DNA of 64,000 bases from Candidatus Allochristensenella caecavium (lineage in GTDB: Bacteria; Bacillota; Clostridia; Christensenellales; QAND01): NCBI GenBank assembly GCA_904397865.1, contig CAJFOS010000014.1, forward strand, positions 186,001-250,000, given 5' to 3'. Below are positions 48,549 through 56,942 of the stretch, one piece after another. Under the pieces are notes generated by a model, which saw only the letters and a list, made by a program, of their open reading frames with translations, had not been told where the DNA came from and did no database searches. Position numbers and translations under genes: made by a program. Position 1 is the first letter of the stretch; each line of letters opens with the position of its first letter.

Positions 48549-48560
48549 ATAAATGCGTCC

Positions 48561-48920
48561 TTACGCATTCAGTTGTTTTTTGGCAACATCCACCAAAGCA
48601 GTGAACGCCGGCATGTCATTGACAGCCAAATCCGCCAGCATCTTACGGTTCATGTCTACGCCTGCCAATTTCAGGCCGTTCATCATACGCGAATAGCTCA
48701 ATCCATTCATACGTGCAGCCGCATTGATGCGCGTAATCCACAAGCGGCGGAAATCACGTTTGCGCAATTTGCGTCCTTTGTAGCTGTATGAAAGCGATTT
48801 CATGACCGCCTGTTTCGCTACACGGTAGTTAGTGCTCTTCTGGCCGAAGTACCCTTTGGCCATTTTCAATATTTTACGGCGTTTTTTAACAGCATTGACT
48901 GCTCGTTTTACGCGTGCCAT
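48561..48920 (-). CDS. rplT: 50S ribosomal protein L20
   Basis: A 119-residue L20, needed early in 50S assembly and able to repress its own operon by binding the leader RNA. It shows the typical start [19 protein letters not shown] and [20 protein letters not shown]. It is the last gene of infC-rpmI-rplT. Confidence 0.97.
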   Translation of the reverse strand: MARVKRAVNAVKKRRKILKMAKGYFGQKSTNYRVAKQAVMKSLSYSYKGRKLRKRDFRRLWITRINAAARMNGLSYSRMMNGLKLAGVDMNRKMLADLAVNDMPAFTALVDVAKKQLNA

Positions 48921-48944
48921 TGTATTTCTCTCCTTCCAGAAGGC

Positions 48945-49142
48945 TTATTTGTAAGGAATGAGCCTCTTGATTTTCTTTTCTTCCACCGCTGCAATCAGCG
49001 TGGATTTACGCAGATTCCGTTTCCGTTTCGGACTCTTTTTGTTTAAGATGTGGCTTTTGTAGGCTTTACCACGTTTAATTTTGCCGCTGCCGGTTTTGCT
49101 AAAGCGCTTCGCCGCGCCACGGTGCGTTTTCATTTTGGGCAT
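48945..49142 (-). CDS. rpmI: 50S ribosomal protein L35
   Basis: A 65-residue L35: [20 protein letters not shown] followed by a highly basic stretch and ending [17 protein letters not shown] precedes the ATG, 15 bp after the infC stop codon. Standard gene order and length. Confidence 0.96.
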   Translation of the reverse strand: MPKMKTHRGAAKRFSKTGSGKIKRGKAYKSHILNKKSPKRKRNLRKSTLIAAVEEKKIKRLIPYK

Positions 49143-49157
49143 GCCTGTCCCCTCCTC

Positions 49158-49682
49158 TCAGTTGTTGGCGTTGTTATTCGCTGGAACGAGAATCATAATC
49201 ATGTTCCGGCCTTCGATCAACGGCTTGCGTTCGATCGTTGCGAAATCTTTGATCATCTCAAAGAAAACGTCCATAATTTCTTTCCCCTGGCCCGCATACG
49301 CCATCTGACGTCCACGGAAACGAATGGAAACCTTGACCTTATCGCCGGCTTTCAAAAACTTCTCAGCGTTTTTGGCCTTGACTTCCATATCGTGCTTATC
49401 GATGGTCGCCGAAAGACGTACTTCTTTGATTTGAATCACTTTTTGGTTCTTCCGCGCTTCCTTTTCCCGTTTTTGCATTTCAAAACGGTACTTGGAATAA
49501 TCCATCAACTTGCACACGGGGGGCTTTGCCTGCGGAGCAATTTTGACCAGGTCCAATTCGCGCTCGTCGGCAATGCGCATTGCTTCTGCCAACGAGACGA
49601 TGCCCAGCTGCTCACCATTTTCGTCAACCATACGTACTTCACGGTCACGAATCTGTTCGTTAATCTGATAATCGATGCTGAT
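49158..49682 (-). CDS. infC: Translation initiation factor IF-3, apparent AUC start
   Basis: IF-3 binds the 30S subunit and checks start-codon pairing. The 174-residue product shows DYQINEQIRDREVRMVDENG, KPPVCKLMDYSKYRFEMQK and VSIRFRGRQMAYAGQG. A GTG at 49691 is part of the GGAGGTG ribosome binding site and cannot be used with it. The in-frame ATC at 49682 lies exactly eight bases after GGAGG and matches the usual IF-3 N-terminus. A non-AUG start is the known rule for infC. Three of the window's five GATC sites lie in this gene. Confidence 0.93.
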   Translation of the reverse strand: MSIDYQINEQIRDREVRMVDENGEQLGIVSLAEAMRIADERELDLVKIAPQAKPPVCKLMDYSKYRFEMQKREKEARKNQKVIQIKEVRLSATIDKHDMEVKAKNAEKFLKAGDKVKVSIRFRGRQMAYAGQGKEIMDVFFEMIKDFATIERKPLIEGRNMIMILVPANNNANN

Positions 49683-49691
49683 ATCAGACAC

Positions 49692-49809
49692 CTCCGAATA
49701 AAAGAATAAGCGGGCGAAAAACCGCCCGCTTCATAGCGAAATGGAAACCCAATTTTCAGCAACCTGACAGCGTCACCGGCAGGTGAGGAACGGGCAGTCC
49801 CTGCTTTAC
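49692..49809 (-). promoter_or_regulatory. L20-type leader of infC-rpmI-rplT
   Basis: A leader of about 118 nt from the predicted start to the infC ribosome binding site. It ends with the hairpin AGCGGGCG/CGCCCGCT (49709-49730) followed by a T-rich tract, the layout of the Firmicutes L20 leader, in which L20 binding favours termination. Confidence 0.82.
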
Positions 49810-49815
49810 TGGGTA

Positions 49816-49844
49816 AATATAACACGCCTATAATCATTCGTCAA
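49816..49844 (-). promoter_or_regulatory. Sigma-A promoter of infC-rpmI-rplT
   Basis: On the minus strand: TTGACG, a 17-base spacer, then TATATT, just upstream of the L20-type leader and just after the thrS stop codon. Confidence 0.85.
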
Positions 49845-49855
49845 GGCCTTTGTTC

Positions 49856-51766
49856 TTAAAAAATCACTTTTTCTGCAATCTCCCGTTGCATTTGCTGCAC
49901 CAGAGCCGCCACGTCCATCGTGCCGCTTTCGCCGACTCCACGTTTCCGCACAGCCACCTGGCTCGCTTCTGCTTCTCTATCTCCAATTACCAACATATAC
50001 GGAACCTTCTCCATCTGGGACTGGCGAATTTTATATCCAATTTTTTCATTGCGCAAATCCACTTCCACACGGATTCCCGCCTTACGAAGCTGGTCGGCCG
50101 CCTTTTGTGCCGCTTCATCTGCACGGCTGGTAATGGTCAATACCTTGGCCTGTACCGGTGCCAGCCAAAGCGGGAATGCGCCGGCAAAATGTTCCGTCAA
50201 AATACCGATAAACCGTTCGATACTGCCAAACACGACACGATGAACCATGACAGGCCTGTGTTTTTCGCCATCTGCACCGTCATACGTCAGTGCAAAACGT
50301 TCCGGCAGTTGGAAGTCCAGCTGTACCGTTCCGCACTGCCATGTACGACCAATGCAGTCCTCCAGATGAATATCAATCTTCGGCCCATAGAAGGCGCCGT
50401 CGCCTTCATTGATTTTGTAAGCCCAGCCTTTTTTATCCAGCGCAACCATCAGCGCATTCGTTGCGCGCTCCCATTGTTCGTCCGTCCCCATGGAATCTTC
50501 CGGTCGCGTGGAAACCTCAACGTGATACTTGAACCCAAATACGCTGTATACATATTCTGTCAAATCCAGCACGCCGATAATCTCATCAGTAATCTGCTCC
50601 GGTGTCATAAAGATATGAGCGTCGTCCTGCGTAAAGCAACGCACACGCATCAGTCCGTGGAGCGCGCCCGACAATTCATGCCGGTGCACTGTGCCTAATT
50701 CGCCCATTCGCACCGGTAAATCGCGGTAGCTGTAAATCTTGCGGTTATACATCAATATGCCACCCGGGCAATTCATGGGTTTGATGGCAAATTCCTGGTC
50801 GTCAATGTTAACCGTGTACATATTTTGATGATAGTGGTCCCAATGGCCGCTGCGCTTCCATAGTTCGCTGGACAAAATCATCGGTGTGCTGACCTCTTCA
50901 TAGCCGCGTTCCGTGTGTACTTGCCGCCAGAAGTTGATAAGCTCATTCTTTAAAATCATCCCTTTGGGGTGAAAGAATGGAAATCCTGGGCCCTCCTCCT
51001 GCAGGCTGAATAAATCCAGCTCCTTGCCCAGCTTGCGGTGGTCGCGTTTCTTCGCCTCTTCCATGCGGAAAATATATGCTTCCAGTTCCTTTTTGTCATC
51101 AAAAGCCGTTGCATAAATGCGTTGCATCATTGGATTCTTTTCATTGCCCCGCCAGTACGCACCGGCCACGCTCATCAGTTTAAAGTGCTTGATACGTCCG
51201 GTCGATGCCACATGCGGGCCTGCGCATAGGTCGGTGAAGTCGCCTTGCTTATAGAAAGAAATCGTCTCTCCTTCCGGCAAATCACGAATGAGTTCCTCTT
51301 TATACGGCTCTCCGGCTTCTTTGGCCCAGGCCAATGCTTCCTCGCGGGCAAGCGTATAGCGTTCAATGGGCAGGTTCTCCTGTGCCAGCCGTTTCATCTC
51401 CGCTTCGATGGCCGCAAAATCATCCGCCGAAATCGTCCCATCCAAGTCAAAATCGTAATAGAAGCCATTTTCAATCGCCGGTCCAATCCCCAATTTTACA
51501 TGTCTGTCTTTGAACACATGCTTGACCGCCTGTGCCATCAGATGTGAGGCGGAGTGCCGCACGGTTTCGCGTCCTACCTCATCGTCAAAGGTCAGAATAT
51601 TCACCTGTGCTCCTTCATGGAGTGGTTCTGTCAGCGAAACAATCTTGCCGTCCATCTCGGCGACGACAGCCGCTTTCGCCAATTTCCCACTGATGGATTT
51701 GGCTAATTCGAGCGCCGTCATACCTTCAAATGAGCGCACGCTTCCATCTTTGAGTTTTACGTTCAT
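49856..51766 (-). CDS. thrS: Threonine-tRNA ligase
   Basis: A 636-residue ThrS. It begins with the TGS domain (MNVKLKDGSVRSFEGMTALE) and the editing domain with HSASHLMAQAV, followed by the class II catalytic core with the zinc cysteine in KPMNCPGG and RHELSGALHGLMRVRCF, and a C-terminal anticodon domain ending EIAEKVIF. GAGGAG lies before the ATG at 51766; upstream codons belong to the T-box leader. Length and motifs are complete. Confidence 0.96.
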   Translation of the reverse strand: MNVKLKDGSVRSFEGMTALELAKSISGKLAKAAVVAEMDGKIVSLTEPLHEGAQVNILTFDDEVGRETVRHSASHLMAQAVKHVFKDRHVKLGIGPAIENGFYYDFDLDGTISADDFAAIEAEMKRLAQENLPIERYTLAREEALAWAKEAGEPYKEELIRDLPEGETISFYKQGDFTDLCAGPHVASTGRIKHFKLMSVAGAYWRGNEKNPMMQRIYATAFDDKKELEAYIFRMEEAKKRDHRKLGKELDLFSLQEEGPGFPFFHPKGMILKNELINFWRQVHTERGYEEVSTPMILSSELWKRSGHWDHYHQNMYTVNIDDQEFAIKPMNCPGGILMYNRKIYSYRDLPVRMGELGTVHRHELSGALHGLMRVRCFTQDDAHIFMTPEQITDEIIGVLDLTEYVYSVFGFKYHVEVSTRPEDSMGTDEQWERATNALMVALDKKGWAYKINEGDGAFYGPKIDIHLEDCIGRTWQCGTVQLDFQLPERFALTYDGADGEKHRPVMVHRVVFGSIERFIGILTEHFAGAFPLWLAPVQAKVLTITSRADEAAQKAADQLRKAGIRVEVDLRNEKIGYKIRQSQMEKVPYMLVIGDREAEASQVAVRKRGVGESGTMDVAALVQQMQREIAEKVIF

Positions 51767-51788
51767 GCTCTTCTCCTCCTCACTAAAA

Positions 51789-52011
51789 TAAAAAAACCAT
51801 CCCCAAAAAGGGACGGTATCACCGCGGTTCCACCCTTGTTGCAAATTGATTTGCCACTTTCGGTCGCCTTTTATCGCAGGCGCGCTGTTGTCACAAGGTG
51901 GTGTTTCCTTCTGCGCATACACGATGGGGCTTTCAGCCACGGCTCCATCTCTCTTTTGTGTGCTCTCAACAGTACTTGTCCTCGTTCATCCAACAGAATC
52001 ATCATGAATTT
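51789..52011 (-). promoter_or_regulatory. T-box riboswitch (tRNA-Thr) of thrS
   Basis: A leader of about 223 nt with the canonical T-box AAGGGTGGAACCGCG at 51823-51837, whose UGGA pairs with the UCCA end expected for tRNA-Thr. The terminator CCGTCCC/GGGATGG (51797-51816) follows with a long T run. An ACC codon in the upstream stem region is a plausible specifier. Confidence 0.95.
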
Positions 52012-52017
52012 GTTTGC

Positions 52018-52046
52018 ATTGTAACACCGTTGCTCACCCCTGTCAA
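52018..52046 (-). promoter_or_regulatory. Sigma-A promoter of thrS
   Basis: On the minus strand: TTGACA, a 17-base spacer, then TACAAT. The TGA inside the -35 hexamer is also the stop codon of the ytxC-like gene. Confidence 0.88.
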
Positions 52047-52837
52047 CGGCCGTTTTTACTAAAGATTATCTGTCCTTCAAACACCTTGGTCAGGGTTTGA
52101 AAAACAAAGCTGTTCCGCATTGATTCACTCACTTCAATTTCCAGCGTTTGCGGTGCCAGTAAAAGCAATGCACAAATCAGGTCCTCTTCTGCCGTACCCA
52201 CCAACGGCGGCTCCATTCGCTGGCGAAAAATGCGCACGGTTTCATTGGCCCATAAACGGTAGTTCCCATTGGGTTCGCGTTGAATTTTTGCATAATCACA
52301 ACGTGTAGGCTGTTGATGAATTAAATCTTTTAAAAAGGTGATATATGTGTCGTATTCATATTTTGCAATCGCCTTTTGAAATACTTCTTCTACGCATTCC
52401 GCCCAATCTCGGGTGTAATCCTGCATCCGAAATACAAGAAATCCTTCGATGTGCAGTGTATTCGTCTGTGCAAAACAATCCAGCAGCCGATGGCGAATGG
52501 ACGATACATAAGCGCCATCCTGCGCACTTAATCCCTTTTGCGCTGCCCGCATCATAGCAAGGGAGGTCAGCGTCTGCTGCTGTTCAACGGTCAGCTCGCG
52601 TGTATTACGAACAACCATCCGCTCCAACGCAAGACGTTGCAACGGTCCTGCAACGATACGGCCCAGCCCTTGCGCAGCTGTCAAAAGCGTAGCATCGGAT
52701 GCTCGCGGAGATAAGATAGCACACGTCCACCGTTCCTGCCGTGTGCATTCCAGATAGAATTGGTTTTGGAATTCCGTTTGCAGCCATTGCCATAAATGTA
52801 TATGAGCATCCTGCCAAAGGATGCGAATTTCCCACAT
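52043..52837 (-). CDS. ytxC: YtxC-like sporulation-associated protein
   Basis: A 264-residue protein of the YtxC type, function unknown. Recognisable parts are LQRLALERMVVRNTRELT-like and HIEGFLVFRMQDYTRDW, the latter being the best conserved block, then a C-terminal helical part with LLLLAPQTLEIEVSES. In Bacillus ytxC also lies beside thrS, supporting the call. The frame extends to a TTG at 52897; the ATG at 52837 starts the homology, but no strong ribosome binding site is visible. Confidence 0.72.
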   Translation of the reverse strand: MWEIRILWQDAHIHLWQWLQTEFQNQFYLECTRQERWTCAILSPRASDATLLTAAQGLGRIVAGPLQRLALERMVVRNTRELTVEQQQTLTSLAMMRAAQKGLSAQDGAYVSSIRHRLLDCFAQTNTLHIEGFLVFRMQDYTRDWAECVEEVFQKAIAKYEYDTYITFLKDLIHQQPTRCDYAKIQREPNGNYRLWANETVRIFRQRMEPPLVGTAEEDLICALLLLAPQTLEIEVSESMRNSFVFQTLTKVFEGQIIFSKNGR

Positions 52838-53023
52838 CGTTTCATTTTTCACAGTGCTAGAAGTGTTCCCCCGGCAAGCGTAAATCACGCTCGGCAATAT
52901 CTGAACAATCTCCCATCTTTTTCAAGTTTTGATTTGTTTTTATTGCAATAGCTGCCACATGTGCGCATACACATCTTTTGTTTTCCGCATACTAAAGACA
53001 TTTCGATTAGGAGGTTTTTGTCC

Positions 53024-53197
53024 ATGTGCAACAAACATATTCCTGAAACGCCGTTCATCGTTGAAAACTATGTCTCGCCTTTCTTGACGCAGGCCGTCAC
53101 CAACGACTCGGCGGAGGACCCTGTCACCAAAGAAGCCATCCCTTCGGATTTAGCCATCGACGAGGCCAAGGATTGGGTGGATTCAAACGAACTATGA
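53024..53197 (+). CDS. DUF3787-like small spore surface protein
   Basis: A 57-residue protein starting MCNKHIPETPFIVENYV and ending AIDEAKDWVDSNEL. The ending resembles the AKEWVDEN motif of the DUF3787/CDIF630_02480-type spore surface proteins of Clostridia. GGAGG lies nine bases before the ATG. It lies between a YtxC-like gene and the gerQ-cwlJ pair. A CATACACA element at 52966-52973 could be a sporulation -10 box, but this is uncertain. Confidence 0.6.
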   Translation: MCNKHIPETPFIVENYVSPFLTQAVTNDSAEDPVTKEAIPSDLAIDEAKDWVDSNEL

Positions 53198-53206
53198 CTT
53201 CATAAG

Positions 53207-53232
53207 AAAAAAGAGCCCAATGGGCTCTTTTT
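53207..53232. terminator. Bidirectional terminator between the spore protein and gerQ-like genes
   Basis: AAAAAGAGCCC and GGGCTCTTTTT around a three-base loop, with T runs on both strands, between the convergent genes ending at 53197 and 53241. Confidence 0.88.
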
Positions 53233-53240
53233 TTCGTTGT

Positions 53241-53606
53241 TTAACGATAATACCCGCCTCTCGGCTGAGCATTGATGGTGTATCCATCGGATTGACGGAG
53301 GTTGCGCGGCCGGGTACGCGAATTGTAAATCGTTACGAATTTAAGGGAATACATATCGCAAACCATATAGCGGTCGTTTTCCGGTTCCTGCAGGGTGACA
53401 AAATTCATACCGGCGGCATACAGAATGCCGGAGCGTTCTACCAGGTTGTTGCTTCCGATTAAAAATTCGCATGTCACAAAATATCCAATGCTCTTTTCCA
53501 GCACCTCTGCAAATGATTCTGTATACCATTCGTTTGTATTTTCCGGGGCATCCATGTTGCTTGGGTCATTCTTCATGATTTCATCCAACGGTGTTTGGTC
53601 TTGCAT
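53241..53606 (-). CDS. GerQ-like spore coat protein
   Basis: A 121-residue protein. An acidic N-terminus precedes a small beta-rich domain with TCEFLIGSNNLVERSGILYA, MNFVTLQEPENDRYMVCDMYSLKFVTIY and a Gly/Arg/Tyr-rich tail. The domain pattern resembles GerQ, the coat protein needed to localise the lytic enzyme CwlJ. The gene directly downstream of a CwlJ/SleB-type hydrolase supports this. GerQ assignment is by pattern and context rather than strong motif identity. Confidence 0.62.
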   Translation of the reverse strand: MQDQTPLDEIMKNDPSNMDAPENTNEWYTESFAEVLEKSIGYFVTCEFLIGSNNLVERSGILYAAGMNFVTLQEPENDRYMVCDMYSLKFVTIYNSRTRPRNLRQSDGYTINAQPRGGYYR

Positions 53607-53627
53607 CTTTCTCTTCCTTTCTCTAGG

Positions 53628-54068
53628 TTATGTGTCGGCATAAGCCGGTGTCGGGTTATAGAAGCAGTGGTCGCCGATTCGTGTAACAAAATAGCCAATC
53701 GCGCTTGGAAAGTTTGGTTTGCACGTTGGTGCAAACGGATTGAAGAACCACAGCGCCTGTCCCAAATTCAGCAGCCGGTTTCCTGCAATTGCCCAATCCG
53801 CAATGTCAAAATGTATTGCTTCCGGGCTCATGTTGTAAATGTTTTGTGGATTGTATCGTCCACCTTCCATTTCCATTGCGCACACAAACTGATAGGGCTG
53901 GTAAATGATATTCCGGATGCTGCCGCGTCCTACGCGCGCATACTCGCCATTGGGGGCGTGAACGCGGTTCATTACGACGCTTGCCACTGCCCGCATTCCA
54001 TTATCGCCTTCACCGCCAGCTTCGCATTGAATGAGCCGCGCAAAAAGCTCTCTGTCTGTCAGCGGCAT
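53628..54068 (-). CDS. cwlJ: Spore cortex-lytic hydrolase, CwlJ/SleB type
   Basis: A 146-residue hydrolase that degrades spore cortex during germination. It shows ELFARLIQCEAGGEGDNGMRAVASVVMNRV with the catalytic Glu in CEAGGEG, IIYQPYQFVCA, and the C-terminal GDHCFYNP. There is no signal peptide, as in CwlJ, which acts from the coat. The ATG at 54068 lies seven bases after GGAGG and is preferred over 54116. The GerQ-like gene follows 21 bp downstream. Confidence 0.9.
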   Translation of the reverse strand: MPLTDRELFARLIQCEAGGEGDNGMRAVASVVMNRVHAPNGEYARVGRGSIRNIIYQPYQFVCAMEMEGGRYNPQNIYNMSPEAIHFDIADWAIAGNRLLNLGQALWFFNPFAPTCKPNFPSAIGYFVTRIGDHCFYNPTPAYADT

Positions 54069-54140
54069 GCCATCTCCTCCTTTCACGATACGATGTATGC
54101 GTTCAATCAGCGGCATATGTCAACCCTTCTTTATAGAAAA

Positions 54141-54164
54141 AAGCACAGGCGTCTGCCTGTGCTT
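54141..54164 (-). terminator. Terminator after the 68-residue membrane protein gene
   Basis: AAGCACAGGC/GCCTGTGCTT with a four-base loop and a T run on the minus strand, about 13 bp after the stop codon at 54177. Confidence 0.85.
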
Positions 54165-54176
54165 ACCGTTGTGTGT

Positions 54177-54383
54177 TCATGAACGGGGCGGTGTATATGA
54201 GCGGCTATGCTCTTTTCGTTTTCTCATCACTTTGGCAATCAAGGACCAAAGAAGCGGAATCAGCGTCAGCGCAATGATGGCAAACGCTACATAATTCATC
54301 GTTTCCAAATGAGAAAAATCGACTTCAAATAAATATAAAATCGATAGGACAACCAACCCGACAAAAGTCAATGTCTCTTTCAT
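54177..54383 (-). CDS. Small two-span membrane protein
   Basis: A 68-residue protein with two hydrophobic segments (TLTFVGLVVLSILYLF and MNYVAFAIIALTLIPLLWSL) and a strongly basic C-terminus (RKRKEHSRSYTPPRS). GGAGG lies seven bases before the ATG at 54383; upstream codons were rejected. It is divergent from tRNA-Leu. I do not recognise a family. Confidence 0.68.
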   Translation of the reverse strand: MKETLTFVGLVVLSILYLFEVDFSHLETMNYVAFAIIALTLIPLLWSLIAKVMRKRKEHSRSYTPPRS

Positions 54384-54423
54384 ATCCATGCCTCCTTTTT
54401 GTAGAATATGGATTATAAATATA

Positions 54424-54432
54424 ATTATAACA
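54424..54432 (-). promoter_or_regulatory. Extended -10 promoter of the small membrane protein gene
   Basis: On the minus strand TGTTATAAT, about 40 bp before the start at 54383. The -35 region is poor. Confidence 0.6.
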
Positions 54433-54480
54433 CAATCTATAAAACGACATGGTCTGTGCAATGCCGGTATCGCTTTTTCC

Positions 54481-54510
54481 TTGACAATCCGCCCCGTCAC
54501 CCGATACAAT
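54481..54510 (+). promoter_or_regulatory. Promoter of tRNA-Leu
   Basis: TTGACA, an 18-base spacer, then TACAAT, 18 bp before the 5' end of the tRNA. Confidence 0.82.
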
Positions 54511-54528
54511 AACACTGTTCTTTTCTTT

Positions 54529-54615
54529 GCCGGAATGGCGGAATCGGCAGACGCACGGGACTTAAAATCCCGGGTCGGAAACGGCGTGCGGGTTCAAGTC
54601 CCGCTTCCGGCACCA
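54529..54615 (+). tRNA. tRNA-Leu (TAA anticodon)
   Basis: A cloverleaf with acceptor stem GCCGGAA/TTCCGGC, anticodon loop CTTAAAA with anticodon TAA, a long variable arm typical of class II tRNAs (GTCGGAAACGGC region), and a T arm with GGTTCAAGTCC. The CCA end is encoded at 54613-54615. It decodes UUA (and UUG by wobble) leucine codons. Confidence 0.96.
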
Positions 54616-54660
54616 CGTCGTCACGAACTGTATATCGTTCGCGACGACGTTTTCTTTTTT
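54616..54660 (+). terminator. Terminator of tRNA-Leu
   Basis: CGTCGTCACGAAC and GTTCGCGACGACG form a 13-bp stem with one mismatch, starting immediately after the CCA end and followed by TTTTCTTTTTT. Confidence 0.88.
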
Positions 54661-55051
54661 CAATGCTGACACTCATCGCGTCTTTACTCTCTTGTTCCTT
54701 TTTTTACGGAACGCCGAACTACTTGACTGCGAAGGCCAAACTTGAAAACGTTTCCGCCACGCTTCCAACCTTTCGGTTTGGCCAATGCTTCTCATAGCGA
54801 AACAAATTACGCTCTATACAAAAAGCCCACCCTTACGGCTGGGCTTTCCCAAATACGGCTCTGCCATTCCTGTTTCTCTGCAGGAAAGCACTCCTACGCC
54901 CTTTCGTGTTCGCTCATTTATACCCGCCTGCTTCGTCCTCTGCAGCGCATCTAGCCATGAACCTAATTAACGTCTCGTCCATACCAACAACATGCATTCG
55001 AGTACGACATCTATCGACCCCGTAAACAAAATGCACGCTTTCCTGTTGTCT
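54661..55051. other. Non-coding gap between tRNA-Leu and the tetR gene
   Basis: About 390 bases without a convincing gene. It holds a hairpin AAAGCCCA/TGGGCTTT at 54822-54847 with a short T run on the minus strand, which may end tetR transcription. A short block around 54872-54890 resembles one at 33340-33358. No RNA gene or insertion sequence was seen. Confidence 0.6.
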
Positions 55052-55675
55052 TTAAGCATTTCCGTCTTCTTCTGCGATGCCGAACAAAAGCATATTCAAA
55101 AAATGGCGGAACTCCCTTTCCACACTAAATAAATCAGTTTCTCCATCCCGATACAATTCCCACAACGGCCAGCACATACACGAAACACTTTCCAAAAAAC
55201 GCATTGCCTCTTCTTTGCATACCGTCCCGCGTAAAGTGGCGTGTGCGAATACCTGTTCCATAAATCTACGATTCACTTCCTGTACCGGCTGGCGCAGCCT
55301 TTGTATCTCCTCCTTCAAATGTTTAGGCGGGTGAATCATTGCATTTTCATATATCACCCGTTCCTGTGCAAACGTTTGAAAGAAATGCTCCCTTTGCAAA
55401 AAATAGGTGTTCACCATGTCCGACACAGTGCCTTGTGTAAATGAATCAAAATGCGCATCTAGATGGTCATGCAACTGTTCAAACATTTTTTGCACACAGA
55501 GCAAAAAAAGTTCGTCCTTGCCCGTATAATAATGATACATCATCCCCTTGGAGATATGATGTTTGGTACAAATACTCTCCATGGTCACGGTTTCATAATC
55601 ATGTTGTCCAAATTCCGTATGTGCGGCGACAAATATCTCGTGTTTACTGCGTGCTGTTCTCTCCGCCTGTTTCAA
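55052..55675 (-). CDS. TetR-family transcriptional regulator
   Basis: A 207-residue TetR-type repressor with N-terminal helix-turn-helix FGQHDYETVTMESICTKHHISKGMMYHYYTGKDELF and a variable ligand-binding domain. The start is TTG at 55675, seven bases after AAGGA, and overlaps the end of the antiporter gene by 32 bp, so the two are translated from one message. Two palindromes at the antiporter promoter are the likely binding sites, giving an autoregulated operon. The ligand is unknown. Confidence 0.88.
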   Translation of the reverse strand: MKQAERTARSKHEIFVAAHTEFGQHDYETVTMESICTKHHISKGMMYHYYTGKDELFLLCVQKMFEQLHDHLDAHFDSFTQGTVSDMVNTYFLQREHFFQTFAQERVIYENAMIHPPKHLKEEIQRLRQPVQEVNRRFMEQVFAHATLRGTVCKEEAMRFLESVSCMCWPLWELYRDGETDLFSVEREFRHFLNMLLFGIAEEDGNA

Positions 55676-56918
55676 TTCGTTGTCCTTCTTTCATTTCGGG
55701 CAATTCGCCAGCCCATTCAAATCCTTTTTTCGCCATGAATACTGCAATTATCTCATTTATCACTGCAGCTGCCGCAATCGTTCCCTGCAAAATCGCTGCA
55801 CATTGCGGTGCTGGACCCGTTAAAAAAGAGACTGCAATCCCGGTAAATACCAGGGATACACCGGAATGCGGCAGCAATGTAAATCCCAAATATTTCTGTA
55901 CTGTTCGTGGTGCGTGTGTAGCTCTGGCGCCTGCATAAGCCCCAAAATACTTCCCGACTGCGCGAGAGACAATATAGACTGCCGTATAAATGCCTGCGCC
56001 AAAAATCAAATGATAGTCCAGCGGCGCCCCCAGATTTAAAATACAAATAATCAACGACACCCCGATAACTGGGTTCATTACACGCATCAACCGTGCAAGC
56101 TGTTCCTCTTCAATCATATTAGCAAATACCGTTGAAAAAGCCATCCCTATCAGCATGAAATTTAAAATGGACGCATGCAAAACAAAGTGATTGAGCCCGT
56201 ATCCTATCCCCGCAGAAAACAGGAGCATCGCAATCAAAATACATAGGGACGCGCGGGGCGTACGCGCTTTCCGCAAACATAGACCAGTCAGCCAACCCGT
56301 GATAGCACCAATTAGCACAGGAAGGAACACCAGGAATAAAATCCATCCAATCGGTATACTCTGTGTGGATATGTTAGCCGTTACAAACGCAATAACGGTG
56401 AAAAAAACAAACGCGCCAACCAAATCATCTAATACCGCCATCGGAATCAACGTTTTGGTTACTGGGCCCGAAGTCTTCATTTCATTGACAATGGACAGCG
56501 AAGGAGCCGGTGCCGTCGCCAACGCAATGCCTCCAAAAATAAACGCAAGATACACAGGCACTTTAGCCAGCCAGAACAATATACCAAAAACAAGACTTAC
56601 GACAAAAAAAGTACCCAACGATTCCGTAATCGTTGTCACAACAATCTGCTTGCCCGCCTTTTTCATCTTGCGCCAAATTAATTCTGTCCCTATCATCCAG
56701 CCTACCGTGCATTCCAATACGTTCTCAATGGTCTGATACCATTGCGCCTGCAAGAGCGAATCGCCCATCCAGCCCAACGCGTGTGGTCCCATCACCATGC
56801 CTGTAATCAACCATCCAAGAATGGCCGGTAGTTTTAATTTCGCGACCAACTTGCCCACAAAAAACGCAATCCCAATCACCAACAGCCATTTTCCTGCATC
56901 CAACGCCCACATATCCAT
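55644..56918 (-). CDS. CPA2-type cation/proton antiporter
   Basis: A 424-residue membrane protein with about 12 hydrophobic segments and the CPA2 fold: LPAILGWLITGMVMGPHALG, GTELIWRKMKKAGK, the paired-Asp region PMAVLDDLVGAFVFF, and RTVQKYLGFTLLPHSGVSL. Exchange of Na+ or K+ for H+ is the family role; the ion is not clear. There is no KTN/RCK domain. The frame begins at a TTG at 56933; the ATG at 56918 is preferred. It is controlled by the downstream TetR. Confidence 0.87.
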   Translation of the reverse strand: MDMWALDAGKWLLVIGIAFFVGKLVAKLKLPAILGWLITGMVMGPHALGWMGDSLLQAQWYQTIENVLECTVGWMIGTELIWRKMKKAGKQIVVTTITESLGTFFVVSLVFGILFWLAKVPVYLAFIFGGIALATAPAPSLSIVNEMKTSGPVTKTLIPMAVLDDLVGAFVFFTVIAFVTANISTQSIPIGWILFLVFLPVLIGAITGWLTGLCLRKARTPRASLCILIAMLLFSAGIGYGLNHFVLHASILNFMLIGMAFSTVFANMIEEEQLARLMRVMNPVIGVSLIICILNLGAPLDYHLIFGAGIYTAVYIVSRAVGKYFGAYAGARATHAPRTVQKYLGFTLLPHSGVSLVFTGIAVSFLTGPAPQCAAILQGTIAAAAVINEIIAVFMAKKGFEWAGELPEMKEGQRIETGGENSTQ

Positions 56919-56942
56919 ACAGCTCTTTTCCAAACGATAATT

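Noticed and set aside
51767-51940. N-terminal extension of thrS
   Set aside because: These codons fall in the T-box leader RNA, including the antiterminator and terminator.
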